Of a DNA stretch of 64,000 nt, positions 48,586 to 56,515 are shown piece after piece. The DNA lies in assembly GCA_012837155.1 (NCBI GenBank), contig CP051546.1:2731699-2795698 (forward strand), in the 5' to 3' direction. Both the position numbers and the translations under genes were made by a program. The first letter of the stretch is position 1; every line of letters starts with the position of its first letter. The notes below the pieces were generated by a model. The model was not told the DNA's origin. It did not search any database and saw only the letters and a program-made list of their open reading frames with translations. The DNA comes from Flavobacterium sp. Its GTDB lineage: Bacteria; Bacteroidota; Bacteroidia; Flavobacteriales; Flavobacteriaceae.

Positions 48586-49449
48586 TCAATGAAACGCACT
48601 AAATAATTTTGAAGCTTCATTATAAGCACTTTCAAAACTTAATGAATTCAAATTTGCATTTTCTTTTTTTGTTGTAAAATAAGACAGCATTTTTTCTGTT
48701 GGCATATTCCCTGTCAAAACATCCTTTGCCATTGGACATCCGCCAAAACCCTGAATGGCACCATCAAAACGGCGGCAACCCGCATTGTAAGCGGCATCCA
48801 TCTTTTCGAACCATCGATCAGGCGTGGTGTGCAAATGAGCGCCAAATTCAATCTTTGGATATTTTTTAATTAAATGCGAAAACAAATATTGAATTCCCTC
48901 TGGTGTCGAACTGCCAACAGTATCTGAAAGCGAAAGAATTTTTACACCCATATTAGATAATTTATCCGTCCATTCTCCTACTATTTCTAAACTCCAAGGA
49001 TCACCATACGGATTCCCAAATCCCATCGAAAGATAGACCACGACCTCTTTATGGTTTTGATCTGCGATTTCAAGAATTTCGTACAAGCTTACTAATGATT
49101 CAGCGATTGTTTTATGCGTATTTCGCATTTGAAAATTCTCTGAAATCGAAAAAGGAAATCCTAAATAGTGAATGGATTGGTGTTTTGAAGCGGTAATTGC
49201 CCCTTGCGTATTGGCAATTATCGCCAGTAATTTGCTTTTGGTTTGCGATAAATCTAATTGTACCAAAACCTCGGCTGTATCCTGCATTTGCGGAATGGCT
49301 TTAGGCGAAACAAAACTCCCAAAATCGATGGTATCAAAACCCACCCGAAGCAACGATTGAATGTAAGTCACTTTACTTGCCGTAGGAATAAATGTTTTTA
49401 TCCCTTGCATCGCATCACGCGGACATTCTATAATTTTTATTGCTTCCAT
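48586..49449 (-). CDS. Hydroxymethylglutaryl-CoA lyase
   Basis: A 287-residue TIM-barrel lyase from the ATG at 49449 (MEAIKIIECPRDAMQG). The motif ECPRDAMQG has the substrate Arg and Asp, FGAHLHTTP carries the metal-binding HxH, and GFGGCPMAKD the catalytic Cys loop; LSDTVGSS is also conserved. It cleaves HMG-CoA into acetoacetate and acetyl-CoA in leucine degradation, fitting the branched-chain acyltransferase gene at 21923-23221. The frame is intact. I chose the ATG at 49449 since the upstream codons do not match the family. Confidence 0.93.
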   Translation of the reverse strand: MEAIKIIECPRDAMQGIKTFIPTASKVTYIQSLLRVGFDTIDFGSFVSPKAIPQMQDTAEVLVQLDLSQTKSKLLAIIANTQGAITASKHQSIHYLGFPFSISENFQMRNTHKTIAESLVSLYEILEIADQNHKEVVVYLSMGFGNPYGDPWSLEIVGEWTDKLSNMGVKILSLSDTVGSSTPEGIQYLFSHLIKKYPKIEFGAHLHTTPDRWFEKMDAAYNAGCRRFDGAIQGFGGCPMAKDVLTGNMPTEKMLSYFTTKKENANLNSLSFESAYNEASKLFSAFH

Positions 49450-49503
49450 TGAAAACCAAAGATAGGGCAAAATCAGATTTCAAAAAATCGTTTTTTATAA
49501 ATT

Positions 49504-49600
49504 ATTCGAATCAAGAGTTAAAATATTAAACTAATAAATATAGCAGCACTTTTTGCGAAGAGAGAAATCAACAATCCTTTGACAGATCTCAACTTTACAC
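49504..49600 (-). mobile_element. IS982 fragment (3' end only)
   Basis: The 97 bp resemble the left end of the IS982 copy at 38557: end CGAATCAAGAGTTAAAATATT, then the transposase C-terminus KLRSVKGLLISLFAKSAA and a stop. It is degenerate and has no partner end, so it is a relic. Confidence 0.8.
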
Positions 49601-49636
49601 TAGAGCATTGCGCTTCTTCTATTTAGTAATTTGTGA

Positions 49637-49705
49637 AAATTCGTGAAATTCGTGGCAAAGTTTTTAGAACCTGAAAGGAAAACGCACTAAAATGCATAGT
49701 TTTAA
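49637..49705 (+). repeat. Dispersed repeat R2, copy 2
   Basis: Nearly identical to 30617-30680: half-hairpin AATTCGTGG, TTTTTAGAACCTGAAAGG, CGCACTAAAA and TAGTTTTA. It lies between the IS982 fragment and the IS5-type element. Confidence 0.75.
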
Positions 49706-49715
49706 CTAGTCATTC

Positions 49716-51128
49716 CTTAAAAACTCACTTTTTGAGTTTTTAGATTTTTTATCAAAAACACATTTGCAAAAATATGCATTAAAAATTCGAGACAAAGAAT
49801 AAATTGTGCTTTGATATGGTTAAACCTCATTTTTAGATTGTAACCAATACCTGCTAAAAGTGCATTATTAATATCTCCAGCCACGCCTTTGAGGAAATTT
49901 AATCCTAAAGCGTGGTTTCTTTTTAAATGGGATATTGTTGGTTCTATTGCCGCTCTGGCTCTAAATCTTTTTCGGGCAACGTCTTGTTTGTATCTTGATT
50001 TTTCTTTTGTGTTTTTTGGGATTACTATTTGTGTATTTTCAACTTGTGTGACACCTCTAAATCCTCTGTCTGTACTTGCTATTGTTGGTCTTGTACCTCC
50101 AATTTGCTCTCTAACTCGCTGGCTTTGTGCTAATGATTCTTCTAAGGTTTTGCTATCGTGAGGATTGCCTGAAAATCGTTTTATTGAGGTAATGACTCCT
50201 GTTTTTCGACCTCTTGTTACCGCTACTTTTGTTCCAAATTCATACGCTTTATGAGCTTTCCCTTTTGCTATACAGGCTGTTTGAGGTTCGTGTAAACTGT
50301 ATATTTTTTCCTTGCTGTTTCTTTCCTGAGTGAGTACTTTTTTGTAATTGCTAAATTCTGTTTCGTATTGTTTTAAAATTTCTTCAGGCAACTTGCGTTC
50401 CAATTCTCGAACGACTCGCTTACCAATGGTTCGCAACTTTTTTCGCGCCATTATAGCTTTCTTTTTTCGTTTGGGATGATGTCCAAAATAAGCATCCCGA
50501 AGATGTTGTTTGGCTACCCTTTTATAAGTTTGTCTTTGTTTAACTCCTTCTTTTCAGCTATTTTTGTACAATTGTCAATTACCTTTTTAGCTAATTTGGC
50601 ATCGGTTGGAAAAGTAATATTTTTTTCTTGAACAGTGGTGTCAATCTGAACTTCCTTTTCATTTTTCGCCTCTGGATGCAAGGCTACTGTTTGACTTAAA
50701 ATAAATTCTAATCCTTTCTCTTTCAGTCTCTTTCTAAAATGAACAAACTCACTCGGGTCAAAAGGTTGCTTGTTTTGAAAAAAATATTCTCCTGTAAAAT
50801 ATTGCCAATAAGGGTTTTCTATCCAACGTTCAACTACAGATTCATCACTCTCTTTAAACATCTCTTTTAACAGCAGTAAACCTGCTATTTTTCTAATCGG
50901 AATAGAGGGTCTTCCTTGCTCTGAATATAGGTTTTGGAACTCAAACTCCATTTTTGACCAATCAAGCTCCCCTGCGAGTTTTACCAAAGGATGCTCAAGG
51001 TTTATAAGATCTGTCAGCCTAGTCTGAAATAAATTTTGCTGAAAATTCGGTTTTATTTTACCTAACATATTGCCACTTTTTTATACCTAAATATACACTT
51101 TTTGGCAATTCAACTTAGTGTTTTTAAG
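49716..51128. mobile_element. IS5-family (DUF772 type) insertion sequence, ends approximate
   Basis: Around 1.4 kb with one transposase on the minus strand. Candidate terminal repeats begin CTTAAAAAC (49716 and, inverted, near 51128), but I could not find a matching target duplication. The boundaries are therefore approximate and the transposase stop lies within the left repeat. Confidence 0.65.
49717..51068 (-). CDS. IS5-family transposase, one frame break
   Basis: About 450 residues: a DUF772 N-terminal domain (NLYSEQGRPSIPIRKIAGLL, ENPYWQYFTGEYFFQ), VQIDTTVQEKNITFP with the first catalytic Asp, SLHEPQTACIAKGKAHKAYE, STDRGF with the second, and a C-terminal IEPTISHLKRNHALG with the Glu. 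The frame breaks at T4 50520-50523 (needs T5); joining gives DKLIKRVAKQHLRDAYFG and a complete DDE protein. It is homologous to many IS5-group transposases; the subgroup is not certain. Confidence 0.85.
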
Positions 51129-51206
51129 TTGTTTTTATATACAAGTTATTAACAATCAATCTGTTGTGTCATATTTAAGGATTGACTAACTATAATTGTG
51201 ACCAAT

Positions 51207-51231
51207 AAAAAAGCCCCAATCGGGGCTTTTT
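51207..51231. terminator. Terminator after carB
   Basis: AAAAAGCCCC / GGGGCTTTTT with a 4-nt loop, 10 bp perfect stem. It works in both directions, ending carB (minus strand) and possibly IS5 readthrough. Confidence 0.9.
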
Positions 51232-51249
51232 GATATACAAAATTTAAGA

Positions 51250-54102
51250 TTATTTACTCAAATACATTTTTCGTCGAGAATACAATTCATAAAATTGATC
51301 GTCTTTCAAATCGTCAATAAACAAGATACTTTCTCCTGTTGATTTCATTTCTGGTCCCAGCGCTTTGTTTACATTATGAAACTTGCTGAAAGAGAAAACA
51401 GGTTGTTTAATCGCGTATCCTTTTAACTGTGGATTGAATTCGAAATCCGTTACCTTGTTATGTCCCAACATTACTTTTGTAGCATAATTTACATAAGGTT
51501 CGCCGTAGGCTTTAGCAATAAAAGGCACCGTACGTGAGGCTCTAGGATTTGCTTCAATAATGTAAACAATATCGTCTTTTATCGCAAATTGAATGTTGAT
51601 TAAACCAACGGTTTGCAAGGCCAAAGCAATTTTTTTAGTATGATCTTTAATCTGTGTCATTACAAATTCACCCAAGTTGAACGGTGGCAAAGTCGCATTA
51701 CTATCGCCTGAATGCACGCCACAAGGCTCAATGTGTTCCATTATTCCAATGATATACACGTTTTCACCATCGCAAATAGCATCGGCTTCGGCTTCGATAG
51801 CACCATCTAAATAATGATCTAAAAGTAATTTATTTCCTGGAATCGTTTTCAATAAATTGATAACGTGTTCTTCTAATTCTTGTTTGTTGATTACGATTTT
51901 CATCCCCTGACCGCCTAAAACATAAGAAGGACGAATCAATAAAGGAAAATCTAATTTATCTGCTAATGCCGAGGCTTCATCCGCCGTTTCGGCAATACCA
52001 AACTGTGGAAAAGGAATTTTTAAATCGGTCAAAAGCTCTGAAAATCTTCCTCTATCTTCGGCTAAATCCAAAGCATCAAAGCTAGTTCCTATAATTTTTA
52101 TTCCGTATTTGGCTAATTTTTCAGCAATTTTCAAAGCCGTTTGCCCGCCTAGTTGCACAATAACTCCTTCCGGTTTTTCGTGCTGAATGATGTCGTAAAT
52201 ATGTTCCCAAAAAACAGGCTCAAAATACAATTTATCAGCAGTATCAAAATCGGTCGAAACCGTTTCTGGATTACAGTTAATCATGATGGTTTCGTAACCA
52301 CATTCTTTTGCTGCAAGTACACCGTGAACACAAGAGTAATCAAATTCGATTCCTTGTCCAATTCGGTTTGGTCCTGAACCCAAAACAATTATCTTTTTCT
52401 TTTCGGTTACGATACTTTCGTTATGAACATAGCGTTCTCCGTTTGCTTTTTCTATTTCAGCCTCAAAAGTTGAGTAATAATAAGGGGTTAAAGCCTTAAA
52501 CTCAGCAGCACAAGTATCTACTAATTTAAACACACGATTGATGTTCATAGAAGAGCGCAAACTATAAATTTGACTTTCTAAACAACCCAACATGTGTGCA
52601 ATTTGTCGGTCGGCAAATCCTTTTTGCTTGGCTTCTAAAAGCAATTCTCTTGGTAAAGTTTCTAATTTGAAGCTAGAAATTTCTCTTTCTAAACTATACA
52701 ATTCCTCATATTGTTTCAAGAACCACATATCGATTTTGGTAATTTCGTGAATGCGACTCAATGGAATTCCCATCGCAATGGCGTCATAAATCACAAAAAC
52801 ACGATCCCAACTCGCAAAAGTTAATTTCTCGATAATTTGCTCGTAGTTTTTATATCCTTTTCCGTCAGCTCCTAGCCCATTTCTTTTGATTTCTAAAGAT
52901 TGGGTGGCTTTGTGCAAGGCTTCTTGGAACGAGCGTCCAATACCCATAACTTCACCTACGGATTTCATTTGAAGTCCCAAAGTTCTGTCAGCACCTTCAA
53001 ATTTATCGAAGTTCCAACGTGGAATTTTTACAATCACATAATCCAAAGTCGGTTCGAAAAGTGCCGAAGTCGATTTGGTAATTTGGTTTTGCAATTCATC
53101 TAAATTATACCCCAAAGCCAGTTTCGAAGCAATTTTTGCAATAGGATACCCCGTTGCTTTTGAAGCCAAAGCTGAAGATCGAGACACACGAGGATTGATT
53201 TCAATCGCTACAATATCTTCTTTTTCGTCAGGCGAAACAGCAAATTGCACGTTACAACCTCCAGCAAAATTTCCGATGCTGCGCATCATCAAAATAGCAT
53301 AATCACGCATTTTTTGAAAAGTCGTGTCAGATAACGTCATTGCTGGTGCCACCGTGATAGAATCTCCAGTATGAATTCCCATTGGATCCATATTTTCGAT
53401 AGAACAAATAATAACTACGTTGTCATTTTTATCCCTCAACAATTCCAATTCATATTCTTTCCAACCCATCAAAGCCTTATCAATCAATACTTCATGAATA
53501 GGAGACGCTTCTAAACCACGAGTTAAAAGTTCGTTGAAATCTTCTTTTTTGTATACAATCGCAGCTCCAGTTCCACCCAATGTAAACGAAGGACGAATAA
53601 CTAATGGAAAACCAAATTCCTGTGCAATTTCTTTTCCACGAAGGAAAGAAGTACAGATTTCTGCTGGTGCAGATGGCACATCAATTTTCTTTAGCAATTG
53701 TTTAAACTGCTCTCTATCTTCGGTAATATTGATAGCATTTACATCGACTCCAATCAATTTTACTCCAAAATCATCCCAAATTCCTTTTTCTTCCGCTTCT
53801 AAACATAAGTTCAAAGCGGTTTGCCCGCCCATTGTTGGCAAAACAGCATCAATTTGTGGATGCTCTTTTAGAATTTGAATGATTGATTTTGTGGTCAACG
53901 GCAATAAATAAATATGATCAGCCATTGAGGGATCGGTCATGATAGTTGCAGGATTCGAGTTAATCAAAATTACCTCGATTCCTTCCTCACGAATAGAACG
54001 CGCCGATTGGGAACCTGCATAATCAAATTCGCAAGCTTGACCGATAACTATTGGTCCTGAACCTATTATTAAAACCGATTTTATGGAGTTGTCTTTTGGC
54101 AT
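51250..54102 (-). CDS. carB: Carbamoyl-phosphate synthase large subunit, without allosteric domain
   Basis: A 950-residue protein with two homologous ATP-grasp halves: GSGPIVIGQACEFDYAG and GSGPNRIGQGIEFDYSC open each half, RPSFTLGGTGAAI and RPSYVLGGQGMKI mark the nucleotide loops, and EINPRVSRSSALASKATGYP and EANPRASRTVPFIAK carry metal ligands. It makes carbamoyl phosphate from glutamine, bicarbonate and two ATP with CarA. The E. coli protein has 1073 residues with a C-terminal MGS-like allosteric domain; here the chain ends right after the second ATP-grasp part. CarA is not adjacent. rpmH lies upstream, an arrangement I recall for flavobacteria. Confidence 0.96.
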   Translation of the reverse strand: MPKDNSIKSVLIIGSGPIVIGQACEFDYAGSQSARSIREEGIEVILINSNPATIMTDPSMADHIYLLPLTTKSIIQILKEHPQIDAVLPTMGGQTALNLCLEAEEKGIWDDFGVKLIGVDVNAINITEDREQFKQLLKKIDVPSAPAEICTSFLRGKEIAQEFGFPLVIRPSFTLGGTGAAIVYKKEDFNELLTRGLEASPIHEVLIDKALMGWKEYELELLRDKNDNVVIICSIENMDPMGIHTGDSITVAPAMTLSDTTFQKMRDYAILMMRSIGNFAGGCNVQFAVSPDEKEDIVAIEINPRVSRSSALASKATGYPIAKIASKLALGYNLDELQNQITKSTSALFEPTLDYVIVKIPRWNFDKFEGADRTLGLQMKSVGEVMGIGRSFQEALHKATQSLEIKRNGLGADGKGYKNYEQIIEKLTFASWDRVFVIYDAIAMGIPLSRIHEITKIDMWFLKQYEELYSLEREISSFKLETLPRELLLEAKQKGFADRQIAHMLGCLESQIYSLRSSMNINRVFKLVDTCAAEFKALTPYYYSTFEAEIEKANGERYVHNESIVTEKKKIIVLGSGPNRIGQGIEFDYSCVHGVLAAKECGYETIMINCNPETVSTDFDTADKLYFEPVFWEHIYDIIQHEKPEGVIVQLGGQTALKIAEKLAKYGIKIIGTSFDALDLAEDRGRFSELLTDLKIPFPQFGIAETADEASALADKLDFPLLIRPSYVLGGQGMKIVINKQELEEHVINLLKTIPGNKLLLDHYLDGAIEAEADAICDGENVYIIGIMEHIEPCGVHSGDSNATLPPFNLGEFVMTQIKDHTKKIALALQTVGLINIQFAIKDDIVYIIEANPRASRTVPFIAKAYGEPYVNYATKVMLGHNKVTDFEFNPQLKGYAIKQPVFSFSKFHNVNKALGPEMKSTGESILFIDDLKDDQFYELYSRRKMYLSK

Positions 54103-54180
54103 TGTGTAGCTATTAAATATGTTATTCTTTATTTACTCCTCGCCTTTCTTTGGGGAGGTTGGGTGGGGCTTAGGTATAAA

Positions 54181-54212
54181 AAAAGGCGATACTAAAAAAA
54201 GTAACGCCTTTA
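54181..54212 (-). terminator. Terminator after rpmH
   Basis: AAAGGCG / CGCCTTT with an inner ACT/AGT pair and flanking A/T runs, lying 18 bp beyond the rpmH stop. A GC-rich patch just downstream (54136-54172) resembles an intergenic repeat. Confidence 0.7.
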
Positions 54213-54229
54213 TGATGTTTATAGAAACA

Positions 54230-54391
54230 TTATTTTTTATGTCTTGGTTCGCAAGAAACAGTCAATTTGTGTCTTCCTTTGGCTCTACGACGAGCTAGGA
54301 CTTTTCTTCCATTTGCAGAAGCCATTCTGTCCATAAATCCGTGCTTATTTCTTCTTTTTCTTTTCGATGGTTGAAACGTTCTTTTGCTCAT
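54230..54391 (-). CDS. rpmH: 50S ribosomal protein L34
   Basis: A 53-residue, very basic protein: [19 protein letters not shown] at the start, then a [18 protein letters not shown] block and an EPRHKK end. This is a full L34, one of the smallest ribosomal proteins, in the 23S rRNA-binding face of the large subunit. It is too short for many gene callers but unambiguous. A terminator follows it. No dnaA, rnpA or origin-like genes are near, unlike the order in many bacteria. Confidence 0.97.
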   Translation of the reverse strand: MSKRTFQPSKRKRRNKHGFMDRMASANGRKVLARRRAKGRHKLTVSCEPRHKK

Positions 54392-54524
54392 TGCTTTGTA
54401 TCTTTAAAAAATGTATTTAAGTGCCTCGCGGTTTTGAATTTTGTTGCTCTAAAACCGAGTGCAAATATACAAAGACTTTTATTTCTGACAAGTGGTTTTA
54501 TAATTTTTTTTTAATTCCTTTTAC

Positions 54525-54532
54525 TATCTTTG
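54525..54532 (+). promoter_or_regulatory. -7 promoter box of the 54553 gene
   Basis: TATCTTTG matches TAnnTTTG and lies 20 bp before the ATG. The -33 box is not clear in a T-rich stretch. Confidence 0.55.
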
Positions 54533-54552
54533 TTCACTTAAAAACTTACACC

Positions 54553-55068
54553 ATGTTTCATAAAAATATTAAGCTCTTTATCGCTGGACTCATTGCAGCT
54601 GCTGCTGTTTGGCAATTTACAGAATCCTATATAGGCAATGGAATCTTTCTGATTTTACTAACTGCATTTCCTATTTTTCTTTATTTCAAAAATGAATTTA
54701 TTTTGTTAGCCTTCTTGAAATTAAGAAAACAAGATTTTGAAGGTGCTAAAAAATGGTTGGCTTATATCAAAAAACCAGAAGCTGCTTTGGTAAGAAAACA
54801 ACAAGGGTATTTCAATTATCTACACGGAATTATGCTTTCGCAAACGAATATCAATCAGGCTGAAAAATATTTCAAAAAAGCAATTGAATTGGGATTGTCA
54901 ATGGATATGGATTTAGCCGTTGCTAAGTTGAACTTGGCAGGAGTTGCCATGACTAGAAGAAGAAAACTAGAAGCAACAAATTTGCTAAATGAAGCCAAAA
55001 AATTAGACAAACAAAATATGTTGGCCGACCAAATCAAGATGATGAAAGAGCAAATGAAGAAAATTTAG
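54553..55068 (+). CDS. TPR-like membrane-anchored protein
   Basis: A 171-residue protein from the ATG at 54553. Two hydrophobic segments (about residues 8-22 and 28-46) are followed by helices that look like two TPR repeats (GYFNYLHGIMLSQTNINQAEKYFKKAIELG, split by a turn, and LAGVAMTRRRKLEATNLLNEAKKLD). The family is found upstream of rpmH or carB in flavobacteria as far as I recall; its role is unknown, probably protein interaction at the membrane. The chosen start follows a -7 box and avoids a leader with no membrane features. Confidence 0.8.
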   Translation: MFHKNIKLFIAGLIAAAAVWQFTESYIGNGIFLILLTAFPIFLYFKNEFILLAFLKLRKQDFEGAKKWLAYIKKPEAALVRKQQGYFNYLHGIMLSQTNINQAEKYFKKAIELGLSMDMDLAVAKLNLAGVAMTRRRKLEATNLLNEAKKLDKQNMLADQIKMMKEQMKKI

Positions 55069-55103
55069 CTTTTTCCTCAATATCTTTTCCAAGATTAAAA
55101 TTA

Positions 55104-55170
55104 GCCACGAATGCCTCTAATTTTCACTTATTCAATTTGTAAAAATTAGTGTAATTCGTGGCAAGTTTTT
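55104..55170. terminator. Long hairpin between two convergent genes
   Basis: Outer arms GCCACGAAT / ATTCGTGGC (9 bp) and inner arms CTAATTTT / AAAATTAG (8 bp), followed by a T-run. It belongs to the same CACGAATT hairpin type as 30581-30626 and can stop transcription from the gene at 54553. Confidence 0.7.
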
Positions 55171-55171
55171 T

Positions 55172-55828
55172 TTATTCCAAAATAATTTTAGGCAAATTTT
55201 CATTAAACCACCGATACTTAGTCAAAATCATACTATGTGTTCCGCCCTTGACAACGATGCAATTTTCAATAAATTTTATCGGAAAAACTTCGTCCTCATC
55301 TCCGTGTATATGAATTACCTTTTCATCAACAATCGTTCGTTCCCACAAAACCACTTGCTCGATTGCCCAATCCAAATAACGTCGGTCTCTAAAAGCTAAA
55401 AACTTTTCATACAACTTGAGTTTCTTATTTATTTTAGAGCCAAAAGAAAAGGGAACAAGACTTTCGACATGTTCAAGTAAATTTGTTGGGATTAGCTTAT
55501 AGGCTTTTGTGGTTTTTGCCAGCTTCATTTTTATGGGAAATTCCGAATTACTTTTGACACTCGAAATAATAATCACTTTTCTAGCATCGACAAATTTCGA
55601 CATTTCCTGAACTAAAATTCCTCCGAAAGAAACCCCAATCAAAACAGGGTTTTTATGGATTATCTTTTGAGCCATTCGCTTTGCATAGTCAAACAAAGTT
55701 TCTTTATCTAAAGGAATTTCCCATTCTAAAAGCACCGTTTCGAAAACATCTGCCGAAAGAATAATTCGTTCAAAAATCATAGCACTTGCCGCTAATCCTG
55801 GCATAAAATAAACAGGTATTTTACTCAT
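55172..55828 (-). CDS. Alpha/beta-hydrolase fold protein
   Basis: A 218-residue protein: a strand YFMPGLAASAMIFERI (oxyanion-type HGG/FMPG segment), a nucleophile elbow GVSFGGILVQE (Ser in GxSxG) and a late IHIHGDEDEVFPI (acid and His region) with KGGTHSMILTK. It is a carboxylesterase- or thioesterase-like hydrolase with no clear signal peptide. The catalytic triad is visible (Ser, Asp, His). Substrate unknown; it stands alone between a TPR-like gene and a long gap. Confidence 0.82.
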   Translation of the reverse strand: MSKIPVYFMPGLAASAMIFERIILSADVFETVLLEWEIPLDKETLFDYAKRMAQKIIHKNPVLIGVSFGGILVQEMSKFVDARKVIIISSVKSNSEFPIKMKLAKTTKAYKLIPTNLLEHVESLVPFSFGSKINKKLKLYEKFLAFRDRRYLDWAIEQVVLWERTIVDEKVIHIHGDEDEVFPIKFIENCIVVKGGTHSMILTKYRWFNENLPKIILE

Positions 55829-56104
55829 AATAGGGTTTTAACGTTTTGCAACAACACGCCAATTTACAGCAACAAATTTTGTATAAAATTAATTTTTTTA
55901 ATGAAACCAACTCCGATTAGTCCGTCATATTATCAAAAAAAAAAAAAAATACCAACCAAGCTATTACAAAGAATAGAGCCCAAAATCATTTGATACTGAA
56001 AATCAAATCGATACTTTTGTATCTCTTATTTCTCCAAAAGGCAAAAATGAAAGTTGACAATCAAAAATATTTTTGCTTAAACACCAAGAAATAAAACAAA
56101 TCTC
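55829..56104. other. Intergenic gap of about 280 bp
   Basis: No coding or RNA feature is visible. It holds a 15-A run at 55935-55949, which is a likely site of length errors and not a gene. Confidence 0.6.
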
Positions 56105-56407
56105 ATGGAACCAACAGTCATTATTGATATTAAGGACAACACTTTTGCCAGACAATTTGAAGCCACAACCAATCAAGGATTAGTGAGTGTTGAATATTCC
56201 TTCCAAGAGAAAAAAATATTTTTGACCAAAATTCATGTACCCGAATCGTTTGATGACGAAATTTTTATTTCAAATTTACTCAAAAACATTATGTCAATTG
56301 CCATTGAAAGAAAACTAAAAGTGGTTCCTATTCTTCCTAAAATTGCAACTTTCTTTAAAAAAAATCCCGTTTACAAAGAATTACTTCCTCCAGGAATACG
56401 TTTATAA
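56105..56407 (+). CDS. Small GNAT-like (YidJ/YjdJ type) N-acetyltransferase
   Basis: A 100-residue single-domain protein of the short GNAT type: DNTFARQFEATTNQGLVSVEY, KIFLTKIHVPESF (the beta-strand before the acetyl-CoA site) and KLKVVPILPKIATFFKKNP with YKELL at the end. It lacks the longer Q/RxxGxG/A loop of full GNATs, as is usual for the YjdJ family (Gcn5-related N-acetyltransferase-like). Function is unclear; by analogy it may bind acetyl-CoA in a small-molecule defence. It is a single gene with a 125-bp-type repeat remnant right after its end. Confidence 0.8.
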   Translation: MEPTVIIDIKDNTFARQFEATTNQGLVSVEYSFQEKKIFLTKIHVPESFDDEIFISNLLKNIMSIAIERKLKVVPILPKIATFFKKNPVYKELLPPGIRL

Positions 56408-56412
56408 CATAA

Positions 56413-56460
56413 GTGATAGCGATGCTATAATGTTGCATTTTGAAATCTAACAAAATAATA
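56413..56460 (-). repeat. 125-bp dispersed repeat, partial copy C
   Basis: It matches the first ~48 bases of copy B as read on the plus strand (GTAATAGC... TATAATGT... GCATTTTGAAATCT), about 80-85% by eye. The rest of the unit is absent. It is located between the small GNAT gene and a terminator. Confidence 0.7.
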
Positions 56461-56461
56461 A

Positions 56462-56493
56462 ACGAGGCTGTCTCTACCAAGAAACAGCCTCGT
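56462..56493 (-). terminator. Terminator after the ABC-F gene at 56516
   Basis: ACGAGGCTGT / ACAGCCTCGT, a 10-bp perfect stem with a 12-nt loop, 23 bp beyond the stop of the minus-strand ABC-F gene. Confidence 0.75.
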
Positions 56494-56515
56494 CGATATC
56501 AAAACAACTCAAAGA

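Noticed and set aside
54136-54172. GC-rich patch near rpmH as a small RNA gene
   Set aside because: No stable fold beyond a weak hairpin; it looks like an intergenic repeat and no promoter is seen.
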